From Lysinibacillus pakistanensis (GTDB lineage: Bacteria; Bacillota; Bacilli; Bacillales_A; Planococcaceae), in assembly GCA_001312325.1 (NCBI GenBank), contig BBDJ01000004.1, positions 124,001 to 188,000 on the forward strand: 64,000 nt of DNA, given 5' to 3'. The first letter of the stretch is position 1. Each line of letters starts with the position of its first letter. The translations under genes were made by a program, and so were the position numbers. The notes beneath the pieces were generated by a model, which did no database searches, was not told the DNA's origin, and worked only from the letters and a program-made list of their open reading frames with translations. Shown piece by piece: positions 33,205-44,956 of the stretch.

Positions 33205-33933
33205 GTGACTATTAAAGCAGATCATCGTCATCTCTATCTTCAAGTAATTGATCGTTTAAAGTCTGACATTGAAACAGGTGTTTTCAAGGAAAATGAAAAA
33301 TTGCCTTCAGAATTTGAATTATCTAAATCACTAGGAGTCAGTCGAGCAACACTTCGTGAGGCGCTTCGACTGTTGGAAGAGGAAAATGTAATTGTGCGTC
33401 GACATGGGTAGGTACGTTTGTCAACCCTAAGCCGTTGTTTACATCAGGCATCGAGCATTTATCGAGCATTTCTTCCATGATTGAGACAGCTGGTATGGAG
33501 CCCGGTTCCCGCTTTTTAAAGGCGACCGAAACCATACCTTCTGAGGAAGATTTAAAACGCTTCCAATGCGATGACGAAGATAAAATACTCACGATTGAAC
33601 GTGTCAGAACAGCCGATGGGGAGCCTGTAGTTTATTGTATAGACAGATTACCGGCTAGCTTTCTGCCAACTGATTTTGTAGAAAAAAAAGAGGTTTCACT
33701 CTTCTCTGCACTTGAACAATCTGGGAAAATTCATGTGGCCTATGCTGTAACATATATAGATCCAGTAGGGTATCATGAGCAAGCGTCACCGATTTTAAAT
33801 TGTGGCCGTGAAACAGCTCTTTTAGTATTAAAGCAGTTACACTACGATGATCATGATCAAGTAGTGCTCTATTCAAAAAAATTATTTCCGAGCTGATAAA
33901 TTCAGCTTCCATGTAGTTCGTAAACGGGTGTAG
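33205..33933 (+). CDS. ymfC: GntR/HutC-family regulator (YmfC-like, frame-broken)
   Basis: Winged-helix repressor with a UTRA effector domain. The N-terminal HTH is [49 protein letters not shown] in pieces, and the C-terminal half ([11 protein letters not shown] onward) is UTRA. Start at GTG 33205 with GGTGGTGAT before it. Breaks: one missing G at 33406-33408 (GGG for GGGG in RRHGVGTF) and one extra A at 33875-33881. Repaired length is 242 residues. It probably controls the BMP lipoprotein and ABC importer that follow; effector unknown. Confidence 0.9.
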
Positions 33934-33987
33934 AACATTTCTAAATATTTTTCCTGCTAATTACATTACCTTTGGGGGGTTAACACA

Positions 33988-35075
33988 ATGAAAAAAACGT
34001 AAATTTGGCTTAGTATTATCATCAGTTTTAGCGGCGAGTGCTATTCTTGGTGCATGTGGCGCGAAGGAAGAAAAACCAGCAAAAGAAAATGAAAATGCAT
34101 CATCAGGCGAAAATAACAACGAAGAAGCATTCTCAGTAGCTATGGTTACAGACGTAGGTGGTGTGGATGATAAATCATTCAACCAATCTGCTTGGGAAGG
34201 TGTTAAAGCATATGGTGAAGAGCATAACCTGAAAAAAAGGTAATGGTGGTTTCGACTACTTACAATCAAAATCAGATGCAGACTATGAATCAAATTTAAA
34301 TGCATTATTACGTCGTGACTTTAATTTAGTATTTGGTATTGGATATATGATGGAAGACGCTATGGCTGCAATTGCAGAAGAAAATCCAGATAATAAATTC
34401 GCTATTGTTGACGCTTCAGTAAAAGCAGACAACGTGGTATCTATTTTGTTCAAAGAGCAAGAAGGCGCTTTCTTAGCTGGTGTAGCTGCTGCGAAAATGA
34501 CTAAATCAGGAAAGATTGGTTTCGTTGGTGGAGGAGATATTCCTGTTATTAATCGCTTTGAAGCTGGCTTCGTTGAAGGGGCTAAAACAGTAAATCCAGA
34601 TATTGAAATTCAAAGAAAATATACTGGTGCATTTGATAAAGCAGATTTAGGGAAAATCACTGCTAACAGCATGTACTCTTCAGGTGTAGATATTATTTTC
34701 CATGCTGCAGGCGCTACTGGTAACGGTGTTTTCTCTGAAGCAAAAGAGCGTAAAGCGAAAGATCCTAATGCAAATGTATGGGTAATTGGTGTAGATGCTG
34801 ACCAATACGACGAAGGTAAAGTAGACGATAAAACAAATGTAACGCTAACTTCTATGTTAAAAGGTGTTAACGCAGCGGTAGTAGATATTTCTAATAAAGC
34901 GAAAAACGGTAAATTCCCAGGTGGTCAAACACTTACTTACGGTTTAGCTGAGGATGGTGTAAAACTTGCGGATTCTCGTGGTGCAATCCCAGAGGATGTA
35001 CAAGCAGTAATTGACGAATATAAAGGAAAAATTGCTAGCGGTGAAATCGTCGTTCCAGAAAAAGTGGAAAAATAA
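33988..35075 (+). CDS. BMP-family substrate-binding lipoprotein (frame-broken)
   Basis: Extracellular binding protein of the PnrA/Med family, which bind purine nucleosides. Lipoprotein signal peptide [24 protein letters not shown] with the lipobox LGAC, a Glu/Asn-rich linker, then [41 protein letters not shown] and GADQ-like [11 protein letters not shown]. Extra-A breaks at 33991-33997 and 34232-34238. Repaired length is 361 residues. GGGGGG-rich ribosome site just upstream. It is the likely feeder for the ABC importer 540 bases downstream; nucleoside specificity is inferred. Confidence 0.9.
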
Positions 35076-35086
35076 TTCATCTCTTG

Positions 35087-35129
35087 ATCATCATAAGGGA
35101 CTTTTAGCAGACCCTTATGATGATTTTTC
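35087..35129 (+). terminator. Terminator after the BMP lipoprotein gene
   Basis: ATCATCATAAGGG (35087-35099) pairs with CCCTTATGATGAT (35112-35124), 12-base loop, then TTTTT. It would let the binding protein be made in excess of the importer subunits. Confidence 0.85.
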
Positions 35130-35275
35130 AATCTATCGTTATATTTCGACTATTTATACTATTTGATTATTTTAAGATAGAGCTAGTATTTCAATATATA
35201 ATTACGAGTTTATGAGTATTGATGGAAACAAATTAATAGAAGAAAGGTTTCTAACGATGACCTTTCCTGTATTAA

Positions 35276-35336
35276 TTTATCTTCATTCAGCAGAAGACTC
35301 CTACCTCTACAGGTGGTGAGATGAATGCGGTTTTGG
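35276..35336 (+). repeat. Dispersed structured element, copy B (5' half)
   Basis: TTTATCTTCATTCAGCAGAA then CTACCTCTACAGGTGGTGAG and ATGAATGCGGTTTTGG. The hairpin CTACCT/AGGTGG is complete with one T-G pair. The right arm and tail are replaced by a second left-arm-like piece. Confidence 0.75.
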
Positions 35337-35341
35337 TATTG

Positions 35342-35378
35342 ATCTTCATTCAGAAAAATACTGACCTCTATTGACAGG
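35342..35378 (+). repeat. Second left-arm-like fragment next to copy B
   Basis: ATCTTCATTCAG then AAAAATACTGACCTCTATTG and ACAGGG. It repeats the left arm of copy B but then diverges; the copy near 48288 diverges in a similar way. Confidence 0.5.
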
Positions 35379-35617
35379 GCAAAATATGAGTGAATTTTTT
35401 TGTTAATTTGGAAAGCCTATTGCCCACTGAGCGAAGATAGAAATATTGGCTATCATTACAATGATAGTAATATAGCTAGTATTAGAGTTAATACAAGTCT
35501 TCATATCATTTCAAAAACTGGACGTATTGCTTATCTGTATCTAAAGTCTAAGCAGCAGATACGAATACGCCATAGCGAAAATTATTTACAAAAGTGCCTA
35601 TTAAGGGAGTGACTAAA

Positions 35618-37157
35618 TTGGAACATGTGATTGAGATGCTAGGGATCCGTAAAGAATTCGGCAATTTCGTGGCGAATAATAATATCACCCTCCAACTGAA
35701 AAAAAGGCGAAATCCATGCATTGCTAGGCGAAAACGGTGCAGGTAAGTCGACTTTAATGAACGTCCTTTTTGGTTTGTATCAACCAGAGGGAGGCGAAAT
35801 TCGAGTTCGGGGGAAGGCTGTTAAAATTACAAACCCGAATGTTGCCAATGATTTAGGTATTGGTATGGTGCATCAGCACTTTATGTTAGTGGAAAACTTT
35901 ACAGTAACAGAGAACATTATTTTAGGTACTGAACCAACTAAAATGGGGATTGTTAACATTAAGGATGCGGCTAAAAGTGTACAGGCTCTTTCTGAAAAAT
36001 ATGGCCTAGATGTTGATCCCTACGCGAAAATTGAGGATATAACGGTTGGGATGCAACAGCGTGTTGAAATCTTAAAAACTTTATATCGTGGAGCAGAAAT
36101 TTTAATCTTTGATGAACCTACTGCATCTCTAACACCTCAAGAAATTACTGAATTAATACAGATTATGCGTCGTTTAATTGCAGAGGGAAAATCTATTATT
36201 TTAATTACCCATAAACTAAAAGAGATTATGGAAGTTTCTGATCGTGTAACGATTATTCGCAAGGGTGAAGGCATCGGAACTGTTGTTACAAAAGAAACAA
36301 ACCCAGAACAACTAGCAGAGATGATGGTTGGGCGTCATGTAGAATTTAAAACAGTGAAAACAGAGGCTACACCTACAAAAGAAGTACTTTCCATTGAAAA
36401 TGTGGTCGTTACAGACTACCGTAATATTGATAAAGTAAAAGGGCTTAACTTAAAGGTTCGTAAGGGTGAAATCGTTGGTATTGCAGGTATTGATGGCAAT
36501 GGACAGTCCGAATTAATCGAAGCCATTACAGGCCTGCGTAAAATCAAAAGTGGCTCTGTGAAATTAAATGGTAAAGATATAACGAATATGAAGCCTCGAA
36601 AAATTACAGAGGCGGGTGTTGGGCATATTCCTCAAGACCGTCATAAGCATGGTTTAGTGTTAGATTTCCCAATTGGGCATAATATTGCCTTACAAACCTA
36701 TTACCAGCCTCCAATTGCAAAGGGCTTTGTTATGGATTATAAAAAGGTATCTGAAAAAGCACAACAGGTTATTAAAGAGTATGATGTGCGTACAGGTAAT
36801 GGTGAAATGACGCCAGCTCGTGCACTTTCTGGTGGTAATCAGCAAAAAGCGATTATTGGTCGTGAAATTGATCGTGATCCAGATTTATTAATCGCGGCAT
36901 TACCAACGCGTGGCCTAGATGTAGGGGCAATCGAATTTATTCACTCTCGCCTGATAGAACAACGTGATAAAGGAAAAGCTGTTCTGTTAATTTCATTTGA
37001 ATTAGATGAAGTTATGAATGTTTCAGACCGTATTGCTGTTATTTATGAAGGACAGATTGTAGATGAATTAAATCCAAAAGAAACTTCAGAACAAGAGCTT
37101 GGCTTATTAATGGCAGGTCAAAGTAAAAAGAATCATACGAAGGAGGGGAACGACTAA
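35618..37157 (+). CDS. nupO: Nucleoside-type ABC importer, double ATPase subunit (frame-broken)
   Basis: Two fused ATPase domains, as in YufO/NupO and sugar ABC ATPases. First half: GENGAGKSTL Walker A, TVGMQQRVEILK signature, IFDEPTASLTP Walker B. Second half: GIDGNGQSELIEAI (degenerate Walker A), LSGGNQQKAIIG signature, LLIAALPTRGLDVGA (altered Walker B). One extra A at 35699-35705. Repaired length is 512 residues. TTG start. The stop overlaps the permease start (TAATG). Confidence 0.9.
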
Positions 37158-38205
37158 TGTCAAATCGTGTCATTAATATACTCGTTCCTGTCATCTCTAT
37201 TATTATCGGTTTAATTGTTGGAGCTATCGTAATGGTAGTCAGCGGCTATGATCCAATACAAGGTTATATCGCTCTTTGGACAGGTATTTTTGGAGATTCA
37301 TATTCAATCGGGAACACAATCCGTCAAATAACACCGTATCTTTTGGCAGGTCTTGCTGTAGCATTTGCCTTCCGTACAGGTTTATTCAATATTGGTGTTG
37401 AAGGTCAGTTAATTTTAGGTTGGCTCGCTGCCGCATGGGTAGGATATGCATTTGAATTACCTAAAATTATTCACTTACCATTAGCATTGCTTGCTGCAGC
37501 AGTTGCAGGTGCATTTTGGGCCTTTATTGCAGGTTTCTTAAAAGCGAAATTTAAAGTTCACGAAGTAATTGCGACAATTATGTTAAATTACACTGCGCTT
37601 TATATTGCGAACGCGGTGATTAAAAGATTGTCAGACGGGAGCTTTAAAACAGAACGTATTCATGAATCAGCTTCATTACGTTCTCCGTTTTTAAGAGAGC
37701 TTACAGACAATTCAAGTCTTCACTATGGGATCATTGTTGCACTTTTAATGGTAGTCGTGATGTGGTTTATTTTAGAAAAAAACAACACGTGGGTACGAGC
37801 TAAAAGCAGTAGGATTCAATAAAAAATGCTGCTGAATATGCGGGTATGAGTGTCAATAAAAATATTATATTAGCAATGACGATTTCAGGTATGTTTGCTG
37901 GACTTGGCGGTGCGATGGAGGCACTAGGTACTTTCCAAAACGCTTCTATTAAACCAGGCTTTACAGGTATAGGTTTCGATGGTATTGCTGTTGCCTTGCT
38001 TGGTGCAAACACGCCACTAGGGGTTGTATTTGGAGCCTCATTATTCGGCTCACTTAAATATGGTGCGTTAAATATGCCAAACGCTGCAGGGATCCCAGAG
38101 GAAATTGTTTCTATTATTATCGCGTTAATTATTTTCTTTGTAGCTTCTGGCTACATTATTCGAGTTGGATTACAAAAGTTGAGTAAGAAAAAGGAGGGGC
38201 AATAA
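37157..38205 (+). CDS. nupP: Nucleoside-type ABC importer, permease 1 (frame-broken)
   Basis: BPD-transporter membrane subunit, about ten spans, with the family blocks GLFNIGVEGQLILGWLAA and GFDGIAVALLGANTPLGVV. Two extra-A breaks, at 37776-37782 (A7 for A6) and 37821-37826 (A6 for A5), the latter in an unusually short run. Repaired length is 348 residues. Coupled to the ATPase gene upstream and one base from permease 2 downstream. Confidence 0.9.
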
Positions 38206-38206
38206 C

Positions 38207-39163
38207 ATGACCTTTTTAGAAATGTTATATTTTATCATCCCTTCTGCGATTCTTTATGCAACACCATTAATCTTTACGGCCATCGGTGGTGTTTTCTCTG
38301 AACGCTCTGGTGTTGTTAACATCGGGCTAGAAGGTTTAATGATAGTTGGAGCCTTTGTTGGTATATTTGTCAATTTAGAATTTGCTTCAACATTCGGTGC
38401 AGCAACTATTTGGGTGGCAATGCTTGCAGCTATCGTTGTAGGAGGTATCTTCTCACTTTTCCATGCTGTTGCCTCAATCTCCTTCCGTGCAGATCAAACG
38501 GTATCAGGGGTAGCCATCAACTTACTAGGTTTGGCTGCAACAGTCTTTTTAGTAAAAATGATTTATGATAAAGGTCAAACAGATATGATTGACCAACCTA
38601 TCGTCGTTTCGGAATTCCTTATTTAGAAGATATTCCATTTTTGGGTCCTTTATTATTCAAAGAAGTTTATAGTACTTCTATATTAGCTTTTGTAGTAGCA
38701 ATTGGCGCATGGTTTATCATCTATAAAACGCCATTTGGTTTACGTCTTCGCGCAGTCGGTGAGCACCCAATGGCAGCAGATACAATGGGTATAAATGTTA
38801 ATAAAATGCGCTATATTGCAGTTGTGATCTCAGGAGCTTGGTGGTCTTGGTGGGGCTGTCTATGCCCAAACTATTACGCACGACTTCTCACATGCAACTA
38901 TTGCTGGGCAAGGGTTTATGGCTATTGCAGCAATGATTTTCGGGAAATGGCATCCAATCGGTGCACTTGGCGCAGCGTTATTCTTCGGTTTAGCGCAAAC
39001 TTTAAGTATCGCAGGAAATCAAATTCCAATGATCGAAAATATACCTGCTGTGTACTTACAAATATTACCGTATGTCCTAACGATTTTTGCATTAGCAGGC
39101 TTTATCGGTAAAGCTAATGCACCAAAAGCAAGTGGACAGCCTTATATAAAAGGTAAACGTTAA
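38207..39163 (+). CDS. nupQ: Nucleoside-type ABC importer, permease 2 (frame-broken)
   Basis: Second membrane subunit, with VVNIGLEGLMIVGAFVGI and GQGFMAIAAMIFGKWHPIGA, typical of YufQ/NupQ. Breaks: one missing base near 38611 (probably GGG read as GG, giving SGIPYLED), and near 38836 a net shift best explained by two more missing bases in ...ISGA-LGGLGGAVYAQ. Repaired length is about 319 residues. A terminator follows the gene, closing the importer operon. Confidence 0.88.
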
Positions 39164-39191
39164 TTATTAGGTAGCCAAATGTTTTGACTCT

Positions 39192-39223
39192 AAAGACTGA
39201 GCGAAAATGCTCAGTCTTTTTCC
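39192..39223 (+). terminator. Intrinsic terminator of the importer operon
   Basis: AAAGACTGAGC (39192-39202) pairs with GCTCAGTCTTT (39209-39219), six-base loop, then T. Confidence 0.9.
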
Positions 39224-39391
39224 TTGTACATATCTTAGATGTTTAGGAAAATAGAGATGTTACACCATCATGCTAATGTAATTTTACACTTTTCAAATAC
39301 ATACTTTGGATTCTTTTTGCAATTATAGACAATAGCCATGTATAGTATGTGTAGTACATTGTTATATTAAGAAGGATAGGAGGGTTTCCAT

Positions 39392-40665
39392 ATGTTTAAA
39401 ACAATACCTTTTGCAAAAGGTGTCAACTTGCATATTCGACAAACAACCCAATTTAAAACCGTAAATTTTTCAATTAAATGGAGAAGAGCATTAACGGCTC
39501 AAAATGCATCTGAACGTTCTGTATTAACAAATGTTTTGCAACATAGTAACGCCAAATATACAACGACTGCTGCATTCCGAAGCTTTTTGGATGATTTATA
39601 TGGTACTGTGTTGTATTTTGACACTTCCAAACGTGGTAATGAGCATACAGTACTAATGAATATAGAGACTGTAAATGATCAATATTTAGCCAATACAAGT
39701 GTTTTAAATGAAGTGCTAGGTATTATACACACAGCAATATTTGAACCTAATTTAGAAAACGGTGTATTTAAAGAATCCATTGTAGAACGAGAGAAGAAAA
39801 TGGTCATTCAGCGTATTGAATCCATCTTCGATGATAAATCCCGTTTTGCTCAGGTTCGCCTTCAGCAAATTTTACGTCCAAATGAACCGGCCTCTATTTC
39901 TGCTAATGGCACTGTCGAGGACATTCAAAAAAATTACACCTACTTCATTACTGGAAGCATACCAATCCATGCTTGCCAATGATAAAGTTGACATTTATGT
40001 TGCAGGTGATATAAATGAAGACGAAATTGTGGCGAAGCTGAAAAAAAGCGCTACCATTTACGGATCGTACGCCAGAAGAAATTCCTGTTGTGCTACCACA
40101 GCAACATCCGCAAAATGATTATGTTCGTGAACAACAAGAAATGAAGCAAGGAAAAATGCATATTGGCTTTAGTACACCTGTAAGATTTGGTGATGCAGAT
40201 TTTGCAAAAATGCAAATCTTTAACGGCATCTTTGGTGGATATCCACATGCTAAATTATTTATGAATGTCCGTGAAAAGGAAGGTCTCGCTTATTATGTAT
40301 CTAGTTCATATGCATCCCATTATGGCTTAGTGTTTGTTGTTTCTGGAATTGAACCAAAGAATGAAGAAAAAGCCTTATCACTCATTAAAGAACAACTTGC
40401 TGTTATGCAAGCAGGCGAAATAACAGATTTGGAATTAGAGCAAACAAAAGCTATGTTGACGAACCAATTAAAGGAATCATTGGATTCTGCCCGAGGACAA
40501 ATAGAAATTTTTGACCAATACAAAGATTTACCCGAGGAGTTCACTGTTGAAACTTGGGCAAATATGTGGAAAGCTGTGACGAAGGAAGATGTTGTTGAAA
40601 TGGCAAAGCAAGTACAGCTAGAAGCGGTCTATTTCTTATGTGGGAAGGAGCAAGTTGTACAATGA
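39392..40665 (+). CDS. ymfF: M16-like peptidase partner YmfF (frame-broken)
   Basis: M16-fold protein of about 423 residues without the HxxEH zinc motif: the matching N-terminal stretch reads RRALTAQNASERSVLTNVL. It is therefore probably a non-catalytic partner of the next gene's product. The C-terminal M16 half is clear (FNGIFGGYPHAKLFMNVREKEGLAYYVSS). Extra-A breaks at 39927-39933 and 40041-40047. ATG start with AGGAGGG upstream. The stop overlaps ymfH (ATGA). In streptococci and bacilli such pairs are linked to peptide processing; the substrate is unknown. Confidence 0.88.
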
Positions 40666-41965
40666 AAACAATTGAATTCAAGCAATTAGATGAAACTCTT
40701 TACTATGAAAAACTAGAAAACGGTCTAGATGTTTATATTTTACCGAAAAAAAGGATTTTCTAAAACATTTGTCACATTCACCACGAAGTATGGCTCTGTT
40801 GATCGTACATTTGTGCCGCTTGGTGAAACAGAAAGCATTACAGTACCTGACGGCATTGCCCACTTTTTAGAGCATAAAATGTTTGAAAAAGAAGATGGGG
40901 ATGTCTTCCAAAAATTTGGTGAATTTGGTGCCTCTGCCAATGCTTTTACGTCATTTAAACGTACTGCTTACTTATTTTCATCTACAGACAATATATATAA
41001 AAGCACAGAAACGTTACTAAATTTTGTGCAAGAGCCTTATTTTACTGAAGCAACAGTCAATAAAGAAAAGGGTATAATTGCCCAGGAAATTACCATGTAT
41101 GATGATCAGCCAGATTGGCGTCTGCACTTTGGTACGATTGAAAATATGTATCATACACACCCAGTAAAAATTGATATTGCTGGTACGATAGAGTCAATTG
41201 ATGGTATTACAGCGGATCATTTATATACGTGTTACAACACTTTCTATCACCCAGCTAACATGCTTTTATTTGTTATTGGGGCTGTAGATCCGAATGAGAT
41301 GATAGCATTTATTCGCGAAAATCAAACTAACAAAGAATTTCCTGAGCCAACACCTATTCAACGCTTTTTTTGATCAAGAGCCAGTTGAAGTGGCCATCAA
41401 AGAACGTACATTGAATATGGATGTACAGAAGCCAAAGATGTATATAGGTTTAAAAGCAAAAGATACAAATCTTTCTGGACGTGATATGTTAAAGCATGAG
41501 CTTTCTGTCCAAATTGCGCTAGAGCTTATTTTTGGCCGTACCTCAAGCTTTTATGAACGTGTTTATGATGAAGGTTTAATTGATGAGACCTATGCCTTTG
41601 ATTTTACATTAGAAAAAGGCTTTGGCTTTGCTATGATCGGCTCCGATACAACAGAACCAGCTACATTAGAGAAAGCAATTAAGGAAGAATTAGCCAAGTA
41701 TGATGGTAAGGGACAATTTGAGCCTACAGATTTAGAACGAGTAAAACGTAAGAAAATTGGATTCTTCCTACGTGCATTGAATTCCATTGAATTTATCGCT
41801 AACCAATTTACACGCTATTCGTTTAATGACATGAATTTATTCGATGTTGTGCCTGTATTAGAGGAACTGACGATTGAAGATTTGAAAAAAGCATTTACTT
41901 CGATTCAAGGTGAATCTCAACAAACTGTTTTCAAAATCTTACCGGCAGAGAAGGGCGCACAGTGA
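40662..41965 (+). CDS. ymfH: M16-family zinc peptidase YmfH (frame-broken)
   Basis: Catalytic partner of YmfF: the inverted zinc motif is HFLEH in GIAHFLEHKMFEKEDGDVF, with NAFTSFKRTAYLFSST and the ATVNKEKGIIAQEI block supplying the third ligand Glu. Breaks: extra A at 40746-40752 and extra T at 41365-41371. Repaired length is 433 residues. Both ends overlap neighbours (ATGA with ymfF, GTGA with ymfI), so the three are translationally coupled. Confidence 0.9.
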
Positions 41966-42692
41966 AAAAAATTTGTCCTTGTACTAGGGGCATCAGGGGA
42001 GATTGGCCGTGCTATTTGCCAAAGTCTAGCTGCAGACGGATGGTCTATCTATGTCCATTATTCGAATAACGAGAAAGCTGCACAGGATTTATATGCTTCC
42101 CTATCAAAAAAATTTTCCTGCACAGGAATTTATGCTTGTGCAAGGAGATTTTTCAAAAGAAACGGGTGCTGAGTCAGTTGCTTCACAAGTTTTTAATGTG
42201 CAGGCTATTGTTTTTTCAAGCGGTCAGGCGCATTATTCTCTCCTTGAAGATACGACAGTTGAAGATATGGATGCTTTATGGCGTGTCCATGTGCAAAATC
42301 CTATGCGTTTGACAGCATTACTTTCATCCAAGCTTCGAGCTCATGATGTCAGCTATGTGCTCTTTATCGGTTCAATTTGGGGCGAGGCAGGCTCAGCTGG
42401 TGAAGCACTTTATGCTACGGTAAAGGGAGCTCAACACGCTTTTGTGAAATCCTATGCCAAGGAAGCTGCACTGTCACGAATTCGAGTGAATGCAATTGCT
42501 CCAGGATTTATTAACACTTCAATGAATAGTCATTTAAGTAAAGAGGAGCTTAATTACATTTTAGAAGACATTCCGTTAGGTACTATTGGAGAAACCACAG
42601 ATGTGGCTGAGATGGTGCGTTTCTATCTTTCAGGAAAAGCAGATTATGTCACAGGACAAATAATTCGTTTAAATGGTGGCTGGTACATATAA
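41962..42692 (+). CDS. ymfI: Short-chain dehydrogenase/reductase YmfI (frame-broken)
   Basis: SDR fold related to 3-oxoacyl-ACP reductases. Start GTG 41962, MKKFVLVLGASGEIGRAICQ with the nucleotide-binding Gly motif; catalytic Ser and Tyr/Lys in IGSIWGEAGSAGEALYATVKGA; VNAIAPGFINTSM and the C-terminal VTGQIIRLNGGWYI. Extra-A breaks at 41965-41971 and 42106-42112. Repaired length is 242 residues. The start codon overlaps the ymfH stop. Substrate unknown. Confidence 0.88.
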
Positions 42693-42737
42693 TATTCTTT
42701 TTTTGCACATACTACATGTGTAAAGGAGGAGGAACAT

Positions 42738-42995
42738 ATGACCATTTTAGAAAACTGGCAAAAATGGACATCGTTTTTAGGACAAAATGTTATGCAGGCA
42801 GAATCAACTGGTATGCCAAAGAAAATGATTCAGCAGGCAGCTGTACAAATTGGCGAATATTTGGCGACAAATGTCGACCCTAAAAACGAACAAGAGCGAG
42901 TGCTGTCGGATTTATGGGGCGTTGCCTCTGAAGATGAAAAAGAAGCACTAGCGAATTGTGTCATTAAACTTGTGCAAAATAAGCATGTGCAGTAA
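42738..42995 (+). CDS. ymfJ: YmfJ, DUF3243 family protein
   Basis: Intact 85-residue DUF3243 protein (WTSFLGQNVMQAESTGMPKKMI, then IGEYLATNVDPKNEQERVLSDLWGVASEDEKEALANCVIKLV). AAGGAGGAGG nine bases before the ATG. It is followed directly by a terminator, so it ends the ymfFHIJ unit. Function unknown. Confidence 0.9.
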   Translation: MTILENWQKWTSFLGQNVMQAESTGMPKKMIQQAAVQIGEYLATNVDPKNEQERVLSDLWGVASEDEKEALANCVIKLVQNKHVQ

Positions 42996-43023
42996 AAAAG
43001 AGGAGAGCTTTCTCCTCTTTTTT
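42996..43023 (+). terminator. Intrinsic terminator after ymfJ
   Basis: AAAAGAGGAGA (42996-43006) pairs perfectly with TCTCCTCTTTT (43011-43021), four-base loop, T tract. Confidence 0.92.
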
Positions 43024-43221
43024 TCTATATCAAAAACATTCTTCCTATCGAAAAGGGAACGTATGTAAGCCTATTTGGATGGCTTTTAAAAAAAATAGGA
43101 AGTTTTTAAAAATAACGAGGTATTTCCATGTATTCTAACTTTCCATTACATAAAAAATCAGCTATGATGGAACTTATAAAGGATTTTTTTACGTTAACTA
43201 ATAGGAAGGGAACGAGTGTGT

Positions 43222-44011
43222 TTGAGCGATTGGTACTTTGAATATGAAATTCAGGTGAATCGCCCTGGATTATTAGGAGATATTGCTTCACTTTTAGGGA
43301 TGCTTCGTGTCAATATTATTTCAATTAATGGTGTCGATGAGGATCGTCGTGGTATGTTAGTGCATACAGACAATGATGAGGCAATTGAGCGTTTTCGTAC
43401 AATTGTTTCGACAATGGAACATATTAACGTGACCAAATTTCGACAACCTAAACTCCGTGATCGTTTAGCCATTAGGCACGGTCATTATATTCCTCGAGAT
43501 GCAGATGAAAAAAATACTTTTCGTTTCGTACGAGATGAACTCGGTATCTTGGTTGACTTTATGGCTGAACTTTTTAAAAAAAGAGGGACATAAGCTCATA
43601 GGAATACGTGGTATGCCTCGTGTTGGAAAAACTGAATCGATTGTTGCGGCAAGCGTATGTGCTAATAAAAAGTGGATTTTTTTGTCGTCAACTATGATTA
43701 AGCAAACTGTCCGGAATAAACTCGCTGGTGATGAATTTAGTGACAATAATATTTTTATATTAGATGGCATTGTGACACGTCGCTCTTCTGATGAACGACA
43801 TTTACAACTAGTGCGTGAAATGATGAATATGCCTTCCATTAAGGTGGTAGAGCATCCAGACATGTTTGTTCAGCACTCAGAATATAAGATAGAGGATTTT
43901 GATTATATCATTGAACTACGTCATCACCCAGATGAAGAAATCACTTATGAAATAATGGAAAAAAATCATATGATGTCCGAATCCGATTCTTTTGGAGGAT
44001 TTAATTTTTAA
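43222..44011 (+). CDS. ymfK: YmfK, DUF3388 family protein (frame-broken)
   Basis: 262-residue protein with an ACT-like N-terminal domain (WYFEYEIQVNRPGLLGDIASLLGML, INGVDEDRRGMLVH) and a P-loop-like second half (GIRGMPRVGKTESIVAASVCANKKW). The start is unsure: TTG 43222 matches the family N-terminus, and GTG 43216 is closer to GGAAGGG. One extra A at 43576-43582; the A7 in DEKNTF (43508-43514) is in frame. Function unknown; a nucleotide-binding role is suggested only by the P-loop-like motif. Confidence 0.85.
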
Positions 44012-44036
44012 TTTGATATTAAAGTAGGTGTTATGA

Positions 44037-44956
44037 GTGGCAGAATTAGGGACTCGACTAAAAGAGGCGAGGCTGTCTAAAGGCTACAGCTTAGACGATT
44101 TACAAGAAATAACAAAAATTCAAAAGCGTTATTTAGTAGGAATTGAAGAGGGTAATTATTCGATTATGCCTGGTTCGTTTTATGTACGAGCCTTCATTAA
44201 ACAATATGCAGATGCTGTTGGTTTAAACGCAGAAGAGCTTTTAGAAACCTATAAAAGTGAGCTGCCAAGTACGCCGAACGATCAGGTCAGCCAATCTATT
44301 ACGAATAGCCCAAGTAGAAGAAAAGTTTCAAAGGGCCCTTCCAATAAAATGATGGAGGCAATGCCGAAAATAATTGTTGGTTTATTTATCATTGTCATCA
44401 TTGTCGTGATCTGGGTTTTAGTGCAATCTAAAAATAGCCCAGGAACAGACGGTGAGAACGATACGCCTTCAGAAATAGAATATGATTCAAAAGTAAAACC
44501 AATTGATAGTGAAAAAGAAAAAGCTGACGCTGAGAAAAAAAGCTGAAAAGGACAAAAAAAGATTCAGCAGATTCTACGGATTCAACAAAAGAAGAAACAC
44601 CTGATGAAGATCAAACTGAAGAGGTTAAGCAATCGATTTCAGCGGGTACTATAGAAGCGGATAGAGCTACAACTTCTTATACGTTAACAGGTACAGATAC
44701 ACTTAAAATACGTATTGAAGTGTCAGGTCCTACATTCGTCGGTATTCGTAATCAACAGCAGCAAGAATTATTAGCAGATACTCGCGTCTATAATGCAGGA
44801 GAGGTAGTAGAATTTGATGCAACTTCTCAAAACTATGTTCGCATTCGCTTAGGTAATTCACAACAGGCTAAGATATATATTAATGACGAGCTATTAACGT
44901 ATGCACAGCAAATCGTAACGCAAAACATCGTCATCAATTTCAATAAAGAACAGTAG
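44037..44956 (+). CDS. ymfM: RodZ-like membrane HTH protein (YmfM, frame-broken)
   Basis: Links cytoskeletal MreB to wall synthesis in known RodZ proteins. N-terminal HTH_25 domain (LGTRLKEARLSKGYSLDDLQEITKIQKRYLVGIEEG), one membrane span (IIVGLFIIVIIVVIWVLV, about residues 120-138), an acidic/Lys-rich linker, and a C-terminal DUF4115 domain (FVGIRNQQQQELLADTRVYNAGE). GTG start. Extra-A breaks at 44535-44541 and 44554-44560, both in the linker. Repaired length is 305 residues. A hairpin follows the stop, then pgsA. Confidence 0.9.

Larger units (their letters stand above)
35076..35617. other. Intergenic region between the BMP gene and the importer ATPase
   Basis: 542 bases with the terminator above and truncated copies of the dispersed element (35276-35336 and 35342-35378). 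The short open frame at 35400-35612 has no ribosome binding site and no recognisable product. AAGGGAGTG before 35618 is the ribosome binding site of the ATPase gene. Confidence 0.6.

Noticed and set aside
35400..35612. 70-codon frame before the importer ATPase
   Set aside because: Alternative start without a ribosome site; composition unlike neighbouring genes; sits beside decayed repeat copies.
33934..35617. Purine riboswitch controlling the nucleoside-type importer
   Set aside because: No TATAA...CATATAATC-type aptamer core was found before the BMP lipoprotein or the ATPase gene.
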